Of a stretch of 64,000 bases of DNA, positions 22,588 to 35,800 are shown one piece after another. Source of the stretch: Agrypnia vestita (lineage: Eukaryota > Arthropoda > Insecta > Trichoptera > Phryganeidae); contig JADDOH010023123.1 in assembly GCA_016648135.1 (NCBI GenBank), positions 172,792 through 236,791 on the forward strand, in the 5' to 3' direction. Under the pieces are notes generated by a model. The model was given only the letters and a program-made list of their open reading frames with translations. It ran no database searches and was not told where the DNA came from. The translations under genes were made by a program, and so were the position numbers. Positions within the stretch are counted from its first letter, which is position 1. The number at the start of each line of letters is the position of its first letter.

Positions 22588-22732
22588 GGCCCGGTAGTTT
22601 CAAGTTGGAGTAAAATAAAAGTTTGTTTAAAACATAGATTTTTATGGAAACGAATTGTTTGATTGTTGGAGAACTCAAAAATCTATGCTTTAAACAAACT
22701 TTTACTTTAATCCAGCTTGAAACAACCGTCCC
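22588..22732. mobile_element. Tourist-like foldback MITE, copy 2
   Basis: Same family as 2989-3132: GGCCCGGTAGTTTCAAG at the left, TTGAAACAACCGTCCC at the right, flanked by TTT and TTA. Confidence 0.75.
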
Positions 22733-22739
22733 TTAGAAT

Positions 22740-23790
22740 GATAACAATATTGATGTGACTTTGTTACATCAAAATCTGAATTTTATCACAAAATAAATAC
22801 GCATGTATTTGACTCAACAAATGATGATTCTCATTTCCGGTTTTAAATCAAATTTATAAATTATTCTGACTTCATCACGGTGTACAAATATACTGTTTTA
22901 ATTTTTTTTTGTGTTTGCATGTTGAGAATACAAATAGACACCTTTAATGAACACAATCGTAGTTTTATTTTAAATTTAAATTCAGATTTCACAATAATTT
23001 TAATGAAATTATAATTTGTTAAATTATAATTAATTGTACTATTTTTAATTATGTTCATCGGGGGTGTCGTTATAATTTTCACAGAGGCCTCCTTGCCTGC
23101 AGCATTATTTATAAATTTGTTTTGCTATTTTATTTATAAAAATATTTTATGACTAGATAATAATTGTTCACAAATTAAATTTGTCATCATCACAGACGTG
23201 CACATGCCGTACTGGTTTGAATGTGTAATATGTAAATGAATAGAGTATAAAATAATATTTGTTTAACCCAGGTAAGTCTACAATTTCAAAATAGGAAAAT
23301 ATTTTGGTAACAACAATATAAACATAGTACTTTATGGTTAACATACTTTATTTCTAATGGTAGACTTTCTCTGGATTAACTATAATTTTAGAACATTACT
23401 TTGTTTGCTTTTAGAATTAACTTAAAGTGTAATCTATGTTTTATATTACATAAAATATTCCGTACGATCCCTTCTATGAAGTTTCTCTCACTACTCTATC
23501 TTGATTTATGAATATAATGTTGATATTACATAATAAATATGTATCGTTATAACTTTCTATTGTACTATGCAGTTAAAGGTTAACATTTTTTCAGTAATAT
23601 CGATCCCTCCTATGCAAAGTATTGTAACTAACAAATGTTGATTTTGTTGTTCTAGTATTTCGGGTACATTTGATACATTTTTGAGTTGGGAGTATTTTTG
23701 TGCATGCACTCCGTTGTGTATGTACGACGCTGACCTGGGATAGGTTAAAAAACTTTACCCAACCTATCCTAAAATACTACCACACAAAAC
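22740..23790. other. AT-rich intergenic DNA, nothing recognised
   Basis: No coding or repeat signal that I can support. The longest frame (22861-23082, minus) is low-complexity. Confidence 0.4.
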
Positions 23791-23793
23791 ATG

Positions 23794-23970
23794 CATAGCA
23801 TGTTGGTCTAGTGATTATGAATCTCGCCTGGTAATTCAGTGGTCATTGGTTTCAGCCGCATTCCAGGAGACATATTTTTGTGGAGCAACCAATTTCCTTG
23901 GTTTGAAAATAGTAGTAATATTGATGTGTCGCGTATTTTGTGTTTGCATCTCTATTTAAATAAAGTATAT
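23794..23970 (+). repeat. tRNA-derived SINE, copy 2
   Basis: Head with GTTGGTCTAGTGATTATGA and CTCGCCTGG, then a decayed B-box. The body CTTGGTTTGAAAATAGTA, ATTGATGTGTCGCG and CATCTCTATT matches copy 1 at 11165-11350. Confidence 0.7.
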
Positions 23971-24729
23971 ATGCGAAATACTAGAACAATTTAAAACATA
24001 TACATTTGCTTATTAGTTATAATATATTATGTAGGATAAGTCAATATTTTAGTAAATTTATCGCTAGTTATCTAACAATGATATCTACAGAATTTTCATT
24101 GCTCAAGTAATAAAAAGCGAAAATAAGGGCAGAATATTGGAATACAAACCAATGACATTTATGTGAAATGCAGAAAGATAGGAACTATGTATTAAAATCA
24201 CAATTTTATTGTCATTTTATCCTTTTTAAATATTATTTAAACTTAGCTGCAAAAAATTGATTGAATTGAAACTTTCTCAGTGTAGTGAAAATGTTTAGAA
24301 AAATTTAAACACAAAATAATAAAGAAGTCATTTTTCCTTCACATTTTTTTTTAAATAGAATATCGCAGTAAAAATGCTTTCCTGATTCAATGCCACGTCT
24401 CACTTCTAGCAATATTTTTCAATTTAAATTCATTTTAATTTGACAGATATATTCAAATGCCACAGGCAAACATTGTGTGTGTAATTTTTTAGAAAATCCA
24501 TTCATTTCGCAATACATACACAGAAACTGGATGTTTCAACTCTTATAAATTTATATACTGATATGATATGAAATATCTGGTAAAATATCTTCATCAGCGA
24601 GTGTTCTCGACGCCAATAACGTGACTTGATATTTTTCATACATATTCTCTGCAACATGTTACAAGAGAAAACGATCATTCCCAGTGTGTGGGCATATTCA
24701 TATGCTTGTCTTAACAGCTTCAGTTGACA

Positions 24730-24985
24730 ATGCTTAGGAGTTATGTATATTGTTTAAGAATCAGAATCATTTGAATATGTTCTCAGGTTTTCACAGCCGT
24801 TCAGAATCTTCTGTGTGTAGTTTCTGGGATATTCTACCATGTATATGTATATGTAACACATCAATCCTGATGATGGACCCAGAGATGGGATCCGAAACGT
24901 CGACCAGAGAGGTCAGATATACACGGCAGAATATCCTGGAAAACTACACAACAGAAGAATCATTTAAGTTGTGGTAATTCTGTAA
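24730..24985 (+). mobile_element. Penelope-type terminal repeat, family B copy 1
   Basis: A hammerhead-like motif is enclosed by long inverted arms: AGAATCTTCTGTGTGTAG, then GGGATATTCTACC on the left, and the inverted GGCAGAATATCC, then CTACACAACAGAAGAATC on the right. The arrangement recurs at 28440-28560 and 42262-42350. Confidence 0.6.
24860..24910 (+). ncRNA. hammerhead-ribozyme-like motif (family B)
   Basis: CTGATGA at 24867-24873, one extra T, stem II GGACCC/GGGATCC, then GAAAC and a GTC cleavage-type triplet at 24894-24901. Stem I is weak beside the core (two pairs), but the whole lies in a larger inverted repeat. Not tested. Confidence 0.4.
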
Positions 24986-24999
24986 ATTGTGAGATGAAA

Positions 25000-25960
25000 A
25001 ACACATTCACAGATTTATTTGTTCTAAACGTTGTGTTGAAACCATTTTGATAGCAGCTCTATTGAATGTTGATGTGAAATTAATGTACATAATAATTAAG
25101 GCAAATGATTTCAGACTAGATAAATCGATGTTAGTTTTACTGCATGAATTGTTATTAAATGAAAAAAATTGACCCCGCCTTGTTATCAATCTGTCAGCTT
25201 AGCTTATCTTAATTGCATCATTGTAAAATTATGGCAAAGTGATAATTTTTTTTATTGATTTTGTATTTGAAATGATTGAATACGATTTTCTGATGAGTAT
25301 TTTCACAATTTTTGGACTGAATATTTTTTCTGTTCAGCCAAATTAATACATCTATCTAACCATATCTTATTATTACATTTGATTCACATCATCAAAATCC
25401 TCTTCTAATGTTGAATACTAGTTTCCTGACCCAGATCAAACTACTTGCAGTAGAGGGTAAAATAATGGAACCCTCTGAAAAAAACTTGTTTTAATAATTA
25501 TGTTTTTCTGATTGACTGTAACAAGCCCCTACCCCATGTGTTAAATGAATTATTATTGTAATGGATAAAATGACAAAAACAAACTGTTGCAGTCACATTT
25601 GATGACAAATCTATAACAAAGTGAGTGAGTCACTCATGAGCTATATCCAGGGATGCCAAATTTATATGGGTCAATGGATGATCTTGTTCTGTAAGACAAA
25701 ATCGTTTCCATCTGGGAGTAAAACTGGCCTACAAACTAAGAGTTCTGTAGTTATTTTTGTTATTATACTACTTAAATACTACGCCACATTTTTGCACCTA
25801 TCTTTGATTGTGATTAAGATAACTTTTTTCATTGATTATTATGGATTAAAAAAACCCAAATAAATCAAATGCAAGTTACAAAACTTACACGGTAAAGCCC
25901 CGTTCTTTTGAAATTTGATATAATTTCAGATCCTCAAGCCATAAATCAAATTTTTATCTT
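25000..25960. other. AT-rich intergenic DNA, nothing recognised
   Basis: Short open frames only, without family signatures. Confidence 0.4.
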
Positions 25961-25969
25961 CTTCCTAGA

Positions 25970-26660
25970 CCGTTATTCCCATTTGCTTAGGGTCGGCCTT
26001 GTCCGCTTTGTCTCCATCGAGCAGGGTTTTGTGCTATGCTGTTGTCGAGTTGGTCTTTTTCGACTGTCATCGTTTTATCGTTGGCAGGTTTAGGGCAAGC
26101 TTCACCTTTAGGTCTTCTGGGTGTCTCTGGACGTGACCATGCCATCGTAAACGTTTCTCTTTGGTTTTGTCTTTAGTTGGGGCGATTTTAAAGCCATCTC
26201 TTATGTGTTCATTTCGAACTTTGTCTAGCATTCTGACCCGTATGAAACAACAGGTCTAATGGCTGTTTTTATATATTTGTTCTTTGACCCTAAGAGGTAT
26301 TCTTCTGTTGCACATTAAGCCTGTGAGTTGTCTCCACTTCATCCAGCCTACCGTAGTTCTGTGAGTAACATCATAGTCAATTTTTCCATCATTATTAATA
26401 ATTGAACCTAGATATTTAAATTGTGTCACTGTGGTTAGTGTCGTGGAACCAATGGAGATGCAGGGCATATGCTCCATCTTTTTTCTACTGATCTTAAGAC
26501 TATTTGTTTCCATTGCTTCTAACCAAGAGTTAAAGTTTAATTGGAGGTCTGAGGATCAGAACAACATCGTCTGCATACAGGATATTCCGTGGCAGTGTTC
26601 TTTGATAGCGTTTTGTCAGATGGTTATGGTGGTGTTGAAGAACTCGCATTAAAATATTGT
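25970..26660 (-). pseudogene. RTE-like LINE reverse transcriptase fragment
   Basis: Minus strand. Around 26600-26550 the frame reads D-D-V-V-L-I, resembling the YADD-box region. Then 26513-26256 contains F-K-Y-L-G-S-I-I-N-N-D-G-K-I, then D-V-T-H-R and C-N-R-R-I-P-L. Further downstream come R-M-L-D-K-V-R-N, then R-L-R-W-H-G-H-V-Q-R. This is the standard C-terminal order of a LINE ORF2. Several frameshifts and stops; dead copy. Confidence 0.75.
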
Positions 26661-26669
26661 TAGTATCAC

Positions 26670-28430
26670 ATTAAAAAATTATAAGTAATGCATGCGAGTT
26701 TTGCATTAATTAGCAGAAGTCTTCTTGGCATATATGAAAGCAGATATTTCACAAAATATCCCCCTTTTTTTAAATTTTATTTGGCCACCTGAATTGCGAA
26801 TGAATGTAGTTTTGCATAATTTATATTTTTCTGTTTGGTTCATCGAATTTATTAGCGGAGTTTTACCGTATTGGAAAGCTTGCAGGTTTTCATTTCAAAT
26901 ACAGAGTGATGGGTTTTGAAATACATAATTTATTCTAACACTAATGTAAAATCCCAAACCAAAAACAAAGTAGTGTAAATAAACACCATTTTAACGTGGT
27001 ACGATTTGAACATCACTATACACATGGAATAGTCTGAACATTACTTACACAATACGGAAAGTTTTCTTTTTGACACCTTGGTTGATCCACATCCCAGTTT
27101 ATTTAATAGTTGAAAACCATTTTGTTAACATCTTTCAAACTAGAGTTCACAATGAAACTCATTGTAAAATAAAATAATGTATAGTTTAGATTAATAAATA
27201 CATATTATGTTTACTCAATTTTACAACTACATAGCTGATTTTAATCATCTAAATTGGCCAAAAATCTTGATGTGTCATGGAATACTTGCACCATGCCTCT
27301 CACCATGTTTATTGCCCAGAACATCAGAAAGATATATGTATTGTAATATTTTGATTTACCTGCATTTTGAACTGGCAATGTGATCAAATCCTTTGATCTG
27401 TTTGGAAATTTTTTAACCTGGATATTCAGAATATCCATTATTGAGCATGATAAAATTATATATTTTTGGAACAGCAGTAGACTACTTACGATTTCAAAAT
27501 ATTCAAGATTTTTTAATAATTTAGAAATAATTATTTTAATGCTTATTTCACTGAGGGGATAATTTGTATGTTAGATAGTATAATTTGATTTGAACTCCCT
27601 GTTCTTAAGTATATTTTAATGTCAAGAAATTTTGTTTGTAAAAATAAGATAATTATTTCACCTTAGCCAAAATAAAAAAAATACAATGTAATAACTATTT
27701 TGTTGTGCTAAAAAAAATTGCTGTATTGAATTTGTGTAACAAAAAATTGATGAAGAATATAATGCGTAAATTTTATGAATTATATAATCACATCACATAT
27801 TGTATTGGTTTTACTTAATAAAATTTATGTTCTTAATGAGCATTATTATAGTTTAAACATAATAGTTAAAATAATTACAAAATATATCTTTCTTCTAACA
27901 AAAAAAGTTTTTTCAAGTTTTATCCAAACCCAAATGACTAAATATTACTTATACTGGTATATTGTAATAACTGTGAAAGGTAGCAGCATCTCAATAAATT
28001 CCAAATAAACATTAAGACGTAAAAAAATATTTTATTTCATAATATATACACTTATACACAAATACATAAGAATGATTGAATAGAAATGGCAGTCCCTTAA
28101 TTTTTGACTTTCAACTCAATATATTTCAATTTTTTTTTTGTTACCAGATTAAATTTATTTTATTTTATTTTATATCTCATAGGGGAGCATACATAAACCA
28201 TGTGGTTCAATTTTGAACTCTTGAAACTTTCCCTTTCTCCACGTAGACCTTGACTATTGTCTTGACTTTCCCTACCCCCCCTCGAATGGAACATAGTTTT
28301 TTCCTATTAATTCCAGAAGACGACTTGTGCTGCTTTCTCTTACCAAAACTACTTTTAAAATTATTGGGTATAAAATGAACACGCCTGATATTTGTTTTAT
28401 AACATAGCACTGTATAACAATTTGTATTAA
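26670..28430. other. AT-rich intergenic DNA, nothing recognised
   Basis: No coding signal. A short A/T microsatellite-like run lies near 28145-28180. Confidence 0.4.
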
Positions 28431-28439
28431 AATACAAAA

Positions 28440-28560
28440 ATTCAACACATCAGCCCTGATAATGGACCCTGCAATGGGATCTGAAACGTCGGCCGGAAAG
28501 GTCGTAGCAACACGGGATAATACCCCAGAAAACACAAACCTGAAGATTCGACATTTTGAA
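28440..28560 (+). mobile_element. Penelope-type terminal repeat, family B copy 2 (decayed hammerhead)
   Basis: Reads CTGATAA at 28456-28462 (one core change), stem II GGACCC/GGGATC, and GAAACGTC at 28483-28490. GCC before the core pairs with GGC after GTC. It shares CCCCAGAAAACACAAACCT with the inverted copy at 42262-42350. Confidence 0.55.
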
Positions 28561-28569
28561 CTTGAAATA

Positions 28570-29650
28570 ATACTTTAATGAGCCATAGAATAATTTAAGA
28601 TACACTAAAGTTCATTTTAACAGAATAAAATTGAAATTATTGTTTCACGACGACGAGTGATTGAATCGAAACAGCTTTATTTTAAAATAATACCGACTGA
28701 CAGGTGGGAAAGTCGCATGTGCAAGCGAACTTAAGTATAGTTACAGGGGCCTAATGTTTCTAATACATTGATACTTGGCTGGCGCGGCACATTGGCTAGC
28801 TCTACAGGTCAAATTTATGGACGGCAGTGTGAATATATAGCATACCTAAGATATAAAAGTATTTATCAAACTATGGAGATAAATATCCGGATGCTGTCAC
28901 ATTCCGTAGAGTTTTAATTTTGCCAAATAAAATAGATGAAAAATTATGTAGCTCGGCTCTGACTCATCCTGCCCTCGTACAGCCCAGCATAGCAATCCCT
29001 CCCCCCTCTTGATCAGGTCACGTGGTTTATGAACGTTTCCTAATCCACAAGCAAAATATACAACAGGATAATACACTCCCAATGACATGATATAACAATA
29101 ATTAATCAGATAAAAAAGTATCTACTTATGTTAGTCTAGATAATTAGTGTTCAAATAAATGTAAAAGAGGAAAAAACTATTAAAGTGAAACTTCTTAGTC
29201 TCAGAATAACCATCTATTTAAATTTATGCATTGATGATTCTCTCTCACCCCAGACTTCTGAGCATATATATTCATTACTTTATGAAGTATTTACCCATAA
29301 CACATTTATTAATTTGAAACAGAACATAACTTTAAAAACGGTATCGGCTAACTCCTGGTGACTGACTCCGACTCAATTTAAAATACCATAAATCAGAAAC
29401 TAGCTAAAGATGTATCCAATGTGTTGCGAGCATGTCACAACATACACACGGAGCCCAGCACGGGTGAACCTTACTCCTCTACGCCCTGCTCCCTCACTCA
29501 TCCATATGAGAGAGGAGTGAAGATGATTCAGTGTGATTGCCTTGAAGACCGATGGAAATTACTGTACTCTGACTAAAAAATGTTTTTCTTCAAAAATATA
29601 CACAATTTATTAGACAAGTTCCATAATTACCCAAATAAAAATCTGCAAAT
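28570..29650. other. intergenic DNA 3' of IPMK, nothing recognised
   Basis: Downstream of the IPMK stop on its strand. TTTATT at 29606-29611 would be an AATAAA about 285 nt past the stop and could be its polyadenylation signal. No other feature is supported. Confidence 0.35.
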
Positions 29651-29651
29651 A

Positions 29652-29818
29652 TATCCATTTAAGAAAGGCAATCGAAGTAGTATGTGAAGTCGTGCGGACA
29701 ACACACATTGTTTCCCTTTTTGGTGTTTACACCCGTAAACACTAACACAATGAAACAATGTGTGTCATATGCACGACTTACACACACTAATTCGATTGTT
29801 TTTCTTAAATGGAAAGAT
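29652..29818. mobile_element. palindromic MITE, copy 1
   Basis: Arms CCATTTAAGAAAGGCAATCG and the inverted CGATTGTTTTTCTTAAATGG, extended inward by matching GTGTGT/GTCGTGC segments. A second copy with the same ends lies at 58533-58653. It may lie within the 3' UTR of IPMK. Confidence 0.7.
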
Positions 29819-29894
29819 GTATAACTTATCTTACCCAAACATGTAATTTAAATAATTTCTTATATCTAATACACATTTTTTAGAGTGTGGAATG

Positions 29895-32800
29895 TTACGT
29901 GAGAGAAAATAAAAAGTTTTCAAATATATTGACAACATTATCAAGCCCCTCGATATAGTTAGTATCTGCTGATTGGTCCTCAGAGGGGTACGCATGAGCA
30001 AAATCGATGATTTTTACATTACACCATTGTTTCTTTTTTTTGTCTTTGCTTTCGTTTAAGTCTTCTAATGTAGACGCGTAATCTTGCTTAATTTTAGACA
30101 AGTAATCTTTATAATTTACATGAAAAGAGTGGCTTCTTCTCATTTTATGAAATGTTTTATGCCAAGGAGATTGAGTGTTGTCAGTATCAACAATCCTGGT
30201 GGTGTCGTACACAGGGAGAGGATTGCCTATTGCAGGACTGGACGTTAATATTGGTCCTGCAGTGGAGATCTGACCGCTAAAGCAACCAATGACATCACCC
30301 GAGTTACCTTCTGGGGAGTTGAATGATATTTTTCTTTGTTTTGTGGGTTGAATAATTGTGCTGTAAAAAATGTATACATTAGAAACATATATCCGCAAAA
30401 AGTTAAATATTTTGCTATCAATGAATTTGATGGCAAAATTTGGTTTGGTCGAAGACCAGAAAATATATATACATTTGAAAAAATCTTTGAATAATTTTTA
30501 GATAATTCATTTAATCCATTATTATGTAGATTACAGACAACATACGAGGGTGTATTGAAAAGTAAGGTCTCCAACGACGCCATTTCTGAACGCGAGTTGC
30601 TAGGCGAAATTTGACAACAGCGCTGCATTTCTTGGTTCCCCCACCACAGTGTAGAACCATCCGCGATACCTTGGGACGCTCAGTCGCTGTGTAGCAGTCG
30701 TTTAGGAAGGAGCTCCCGCTTAGCTTGCCTGCCAGGCGCGAACTGCACTCAGTCATTTGGTTTTTGAATGCAAAAAAGTTTCTCCGATAGACATTCATCG
30801 ATTCAGTTAGGTGAGAAGTGTATGGACATAAAAAACGTGCGGAAGAGGTGTCAGGAGTTTTCTGAGGGCCGGTAAAACGTCCACGATGAGCAGCGATCGG
30901 GGTGGCCGAGTTTGCCGGAATCAATGGCGGCTCGAATCGACGAGATGGTGCGCAATAACCGAAAAATAACACTTCATAAGATAAGGAGATGTCTTAATAA
31001 AGAGTGTGGCTACTTCTTCATGCAAAATATTGTGTCGGAGGTCCTCGGTTACCACAAGGAGTCAGCCAGGTGGGTCTCTAAGCAGCTCACCGATGAACAC
31101 AAGAGAAAGTGCGTGGAAAGTGCCACAGAATTTCTCCACCGACATCGACTACCCTCCTTACAGCCTGGACGTCGCCCCCAGCGATTACCACTTGATTCCC
31201 GCTCTCAAAAAACACTTTGGGGGACAGAAATTCAACAGAGGAAGTGCAAGAAGCAGTCGTCAGTTGGCTTTGCGACGCGGCAGGAGAGTGGTACGATGCC
31301 GGCATTAAAAAGCTGGTTACCAGGATGCAAAAAGTGATTGATCTTCATGGCGACTTTGTAGAAAAATAGCTAAATATTCAATCTTTCCAACGATGCACCC
31401 ATAGTTGTGAATAAATTTGATTTTCTATGAACAAAAAATAGGAGACCTTACTTTTCAATACGTCCCAGTATTTATAATACACATTGGGGTATACATAGTT
31501 TATGCAATCAAATAACTAGGTAAATTCATGTCTGCCCTACTAGGTGAACATCCATATCCAGTAGACTTTGTGAATGCTAATTTTTTATGATAAACACAAG
31601 ACATTAGACATTATTTATATCTAATGGCTTTATAAGCATTCATATACAGGGTGTAACCAAGCATCAAGCATCAAAATCCCTGCTGAACTCAAGGCCGATA
31701 GGGCAAAGGAGCTCAGGAAGGCCAAAATTAATATGGAGCGACAACGTCCTCAAAGACATTTCTGCCTTAGAGCTTCTGAACTGGAGAGAGCTGGCCGAGA
31801 GAACTGAACCGAGATGAGTGGAGGAAGACAAAAAGAGGAAGAAAGAGGAGGCCAAGACCCACCAGGGGTTGTAGAGCCAAGAGTGATGATACAGAGTGTA
31901 ACAGAGCTAGTCCACAATATTTTACAGGAGGATTCCTGCTTTAATTATGAGTCAAAAATGTCCAAGTAACCATTGACCTAATATCAATAGTTATGGAGTT
32001 ATGCAATATTAATGTTTGGAGTTTGTGTACTTGGGAAGTATGTTCGATAGAAGAGGGAATGTTAAGAAAGATATCGAGAGGAGAGTGACTGCGGGGAACA
32101 GGGTGAACGGTGCTTTGAATGCAATAGTTTCTAATAGAAATATGTCTACCGAGGCAAAACTAGCGGTACATAATGGAATTCTGGTACCAACACTGATGTA
32201 TGGAAGCGAAGCCTGGAGCTGGCAGAAGAGGAACGAAAGTAGATTGAATGCAGTGGAGATGAGATCCCTCAAACGTATGTGTGGTAAATCAATTTATGAT
32301 AGAGTGAAGAATGCAGATGTTAGGAATGAATGTAAAGCTGATCTTAGCCATAATTAATAGAATTTGGTTAGAAGTTTGGGCATGTTGAGCGAATGAATGA
32401 GGAAAGAATGGTATGAAAGATATATAATGCAAGTGTTGATGGCGCCAAAAAGAGAGGGCGACCGTGGAAGATGTGGCATGACCAGATTAACCAGATACTG
32501 GAAATACTAACATAAATAATAATAATATAAATAACCAGATACTCCATTAGAAGCCTCAACAACTGGCGAGCTTGCATGCGAAGGTGTATGAATGTGGATG
32601 AGGCGAGAGTTGTATGTCAGGACAGAAGAGTGTGGCTCTACCCTCTCTGCCTACTCCCACGGGGAAACAGTGTGATGGTGATGGTAAGTAAGTAAGCATT
32701 TTTTTCTCAATATTTCTGACTTATTTTTTACAAAACGTTGAACTATCATTACAGAAACTTTTATCGAATACGAAAAATTCATTTCAATGCAAGTTAAATA

Positions 32801-35800
32801 AAAGGATAAAGTGTTGTTTTTATTAATTTTAAAATGAGATATGTACATACACAGAATCATATGATTTTTCTAACTAGCTAAGTGCCTCCACTATGAAAAA
32901 TATGATTGACTTGGTAATCTTTTGGACAAATGTCAAGTCCAGGGATAAGGCAAAAACCCCAGCACCGGTTAACTACACAACAATTTTTTCATATTAGAAC
33001 CCCAGTAGAGCAAATCATTGTGTATACAAAAATAATAAAATACCTATATAAATACATTCACCTATTATAGCTTTATTAGTTTTTAAAAAGTATCGAAGTT
33101 GAATTTTAAATCAATTTCCTACCTTGAATCAAGGTTGAGTAAGCTCTTGAGCACCCTGTAGTCATAGACCATGAGTAAAGAAGTGGAGTATAATTTGACG
33201 CTTTTCTGTGTCCTCGCCCAGTTTTGTAATTTCCATAACATAGCTAGCAGCTGCATCAACAGTTCTCTATTAACACAACCTTTGATATCGCCATTAAGAA
33301 ATGTTTTTAGAGCTGCAAAAACACGTTTAATTTAACGAATTACATTATATTTAAATATAACTAATGAATTTTGGATTATGTATTTATAGGAAAATTGACT
33401 TCTGGATACTTTCCATTATGAACATATTTAAACATTGCAGACCTCATCTATCACAGCTCTCGGAAAGAAATTGACACTCTTTGAGATAAAAAATGGATAT
33501 AGTCAGTCTAGTTAACAATCACACTGGCAGCAAACCTAAATAATAATTGAAAAAACTAACCTTCAACTGCTGATGATCCGTTTAGTTTTTTTCCGTAATC
33601 TTTGTTATATCTGTGCAGCCTCCCAGTTGAATGCCTATAAACTTGAAATCCTGGGATACAAAATCCAAGATCTTTTTTGCACTGTTCATATTTCTGCTGC
33701 TCGCCCAGTATTTTCTCCGCTGATGCGGCAGGGTCCCACGTTTGCCTGCCAATTTTTATATCAATAACGCAAGGCTCCGACATTCCGTCCAATAAATTTT
33801 CTAAAATTATGAATTCCACTTCTTTTCCATTAATGTTTATGATCCTTGAGCCAAAGAATTCTGGGACATATTTTTTCATTTCCAATAATGCCGGGTCTTT
33901 TGTTGTTTGTAATTGTTTGTAAAATTGTATTTCTCTCAATCCGATTTCTGGTTTTGAAATAGGTTTTAAAACGGTTCCATTTTTGCATTTAAGTAATCCT
34001 AAACATACAAAGATTTATTGTTTGGGCTTAAAAATTACAATGATTTAAATATTTATCAGATAAGACAAGAAATTTCTGTTCATTCTGTCATCCATACTGA
34101 TATTAAATCTGCTTGCTATGTTTGCATATTCCAAAAAATTTGGTGCATACATCGTCTTTTCAGTTTCATTTTGAAATACAATGCAGGCATTAACTAATTT
34201 TTAAAAATTCCAAGAAAACCTTGTTCAACGCAATTAATTCAGCTCGTAATTACCTTGTGTTAAACAAAACTAAATACAAAAAAATACAATTAATTATAAT
34301 TATTCCATCATAATATAAGTACATAGTTTGAAAAAATTCCCCATAAAGTAGAACCTCGTTAATTCGAGATTTAAGGGAAAAAAAAAAATCATAAAACTCA
34401 TGAAGAAAGGCTGTGAAAATTGTCTGTATTTTTGCATATTTTAAGAAATCATTTTGAAAACGTCATATTTATTAAACTAATACAAAGTTGCGACATTTCT
34501 ATTACTAAAGTACCCGATATTTACATATTTGTTGCTCACTTGCAGAAAAAATCCTTTTTTTTTTTTAAATTTTGTCACATTTGGATGGCCGAAATCCAAA
34601 ATTTTTAGAATTATCTTTGAATTTATGGGACGTTTCTCCAATCTTCACTCGATTTTAAGTTTCGATAACTCTTTTTTTCTGACTCAAGACAGCACGCAGC
34701 ACAGTTATTAGAAATAAATCCGTCCACAAACACATGAAATGCCGGTAAAATGGGGTGAATAGAAACAAATTTCCACATTCATATCCATGCCAAGGTGTGA
34801 GTTTAATAACATTTATATATTTTTTGGGTCAAATATTGTTTCTTAATATAATAAATCCATAATATCATTGAAAGATTTGGCAGATACTTCGTGGTGCAAC
34901 ATTATAATTTAAAATATTTTTTACTTTACTTTGTAATACACACACAATATGAGTTATTAAATTACTACTATAGTTTCGAGAGAAGCAGTCCCTCTCATCA
35001 TCAGGTATAGATAATAACTAAATTAAATACAAAATTTATCAATCTAATCGGTTAGGTCAGGGAGACGCGCGGTGGAAGGGTATTTTTTCCCCCAAAAAGC
35101 TCTAGGATTGTGAAGTGGACTGAAATGTGATATTAGGTCCTTACATATGAAATTGGCGTTTTGCCGTACTGGCAAATTTGATCTCAAATATCTTCTCTTT
35201 GGTTAGGAATTCCAAATCCAAATTTATACAGCTATTTACTCATGTATTTGCGTTTTGAAAATTATAATTCATTTGTTTTTTCCTCAATTGTTTTTTTCTT
35301 TGCGTCACTCAGTTTACAAAATGAAAAACTTGAAATATCGCGTTATTTACGAGTACGAGTTCCACCGTGGCACCAGTGCTGCAGAAACGGCTCGAAGGAT
35401 TAATGATGTGTATGGCGACGGTGCCGCAAAAGAAAACACAGTGCGTTTTTGGTTCCAACGTTTTCGTTCTGGAAATTTCGAACTGCAGAACAAGCCCCGT
35501 GGACGGCCGGAGACCAAAGTTGATAATGAAGAATTGAAGGCTATAGTGGAAGCAGATCCATCGCAAACCACATCCGAGTTAGCTGCAGACTGCGGTGTTA
35601 GTGATAAAACTGTTTTAATCCACTTGAAGCAAATTGGTAAGGTGAAAAAGCTTGAAAGGTGGGTACCTCACGAATTGAGTGAAGCAAATCAACAAACACG
35701 CGTTGACTGCTGCGTTGCATTACTCAACCGGCACAATAAAGAAGGGATTTTAAATCTAATCATTACCTGTGATGAAAAGTGGATCCTGTACGATAATCGG

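Noticed and set aside
24867..24901. Protein-coding reading of the family B repeat
   Set aside because: The open frame over 24750-24977 arises because the repeat lacks stops by chance; conserved words match an RNA core and inverted arms instead.
30912..31337. Host gene with 141 residues
   Set aside because: It spans the deletion junction of a mariner-like element and is out of frame with the transposase after the junction.
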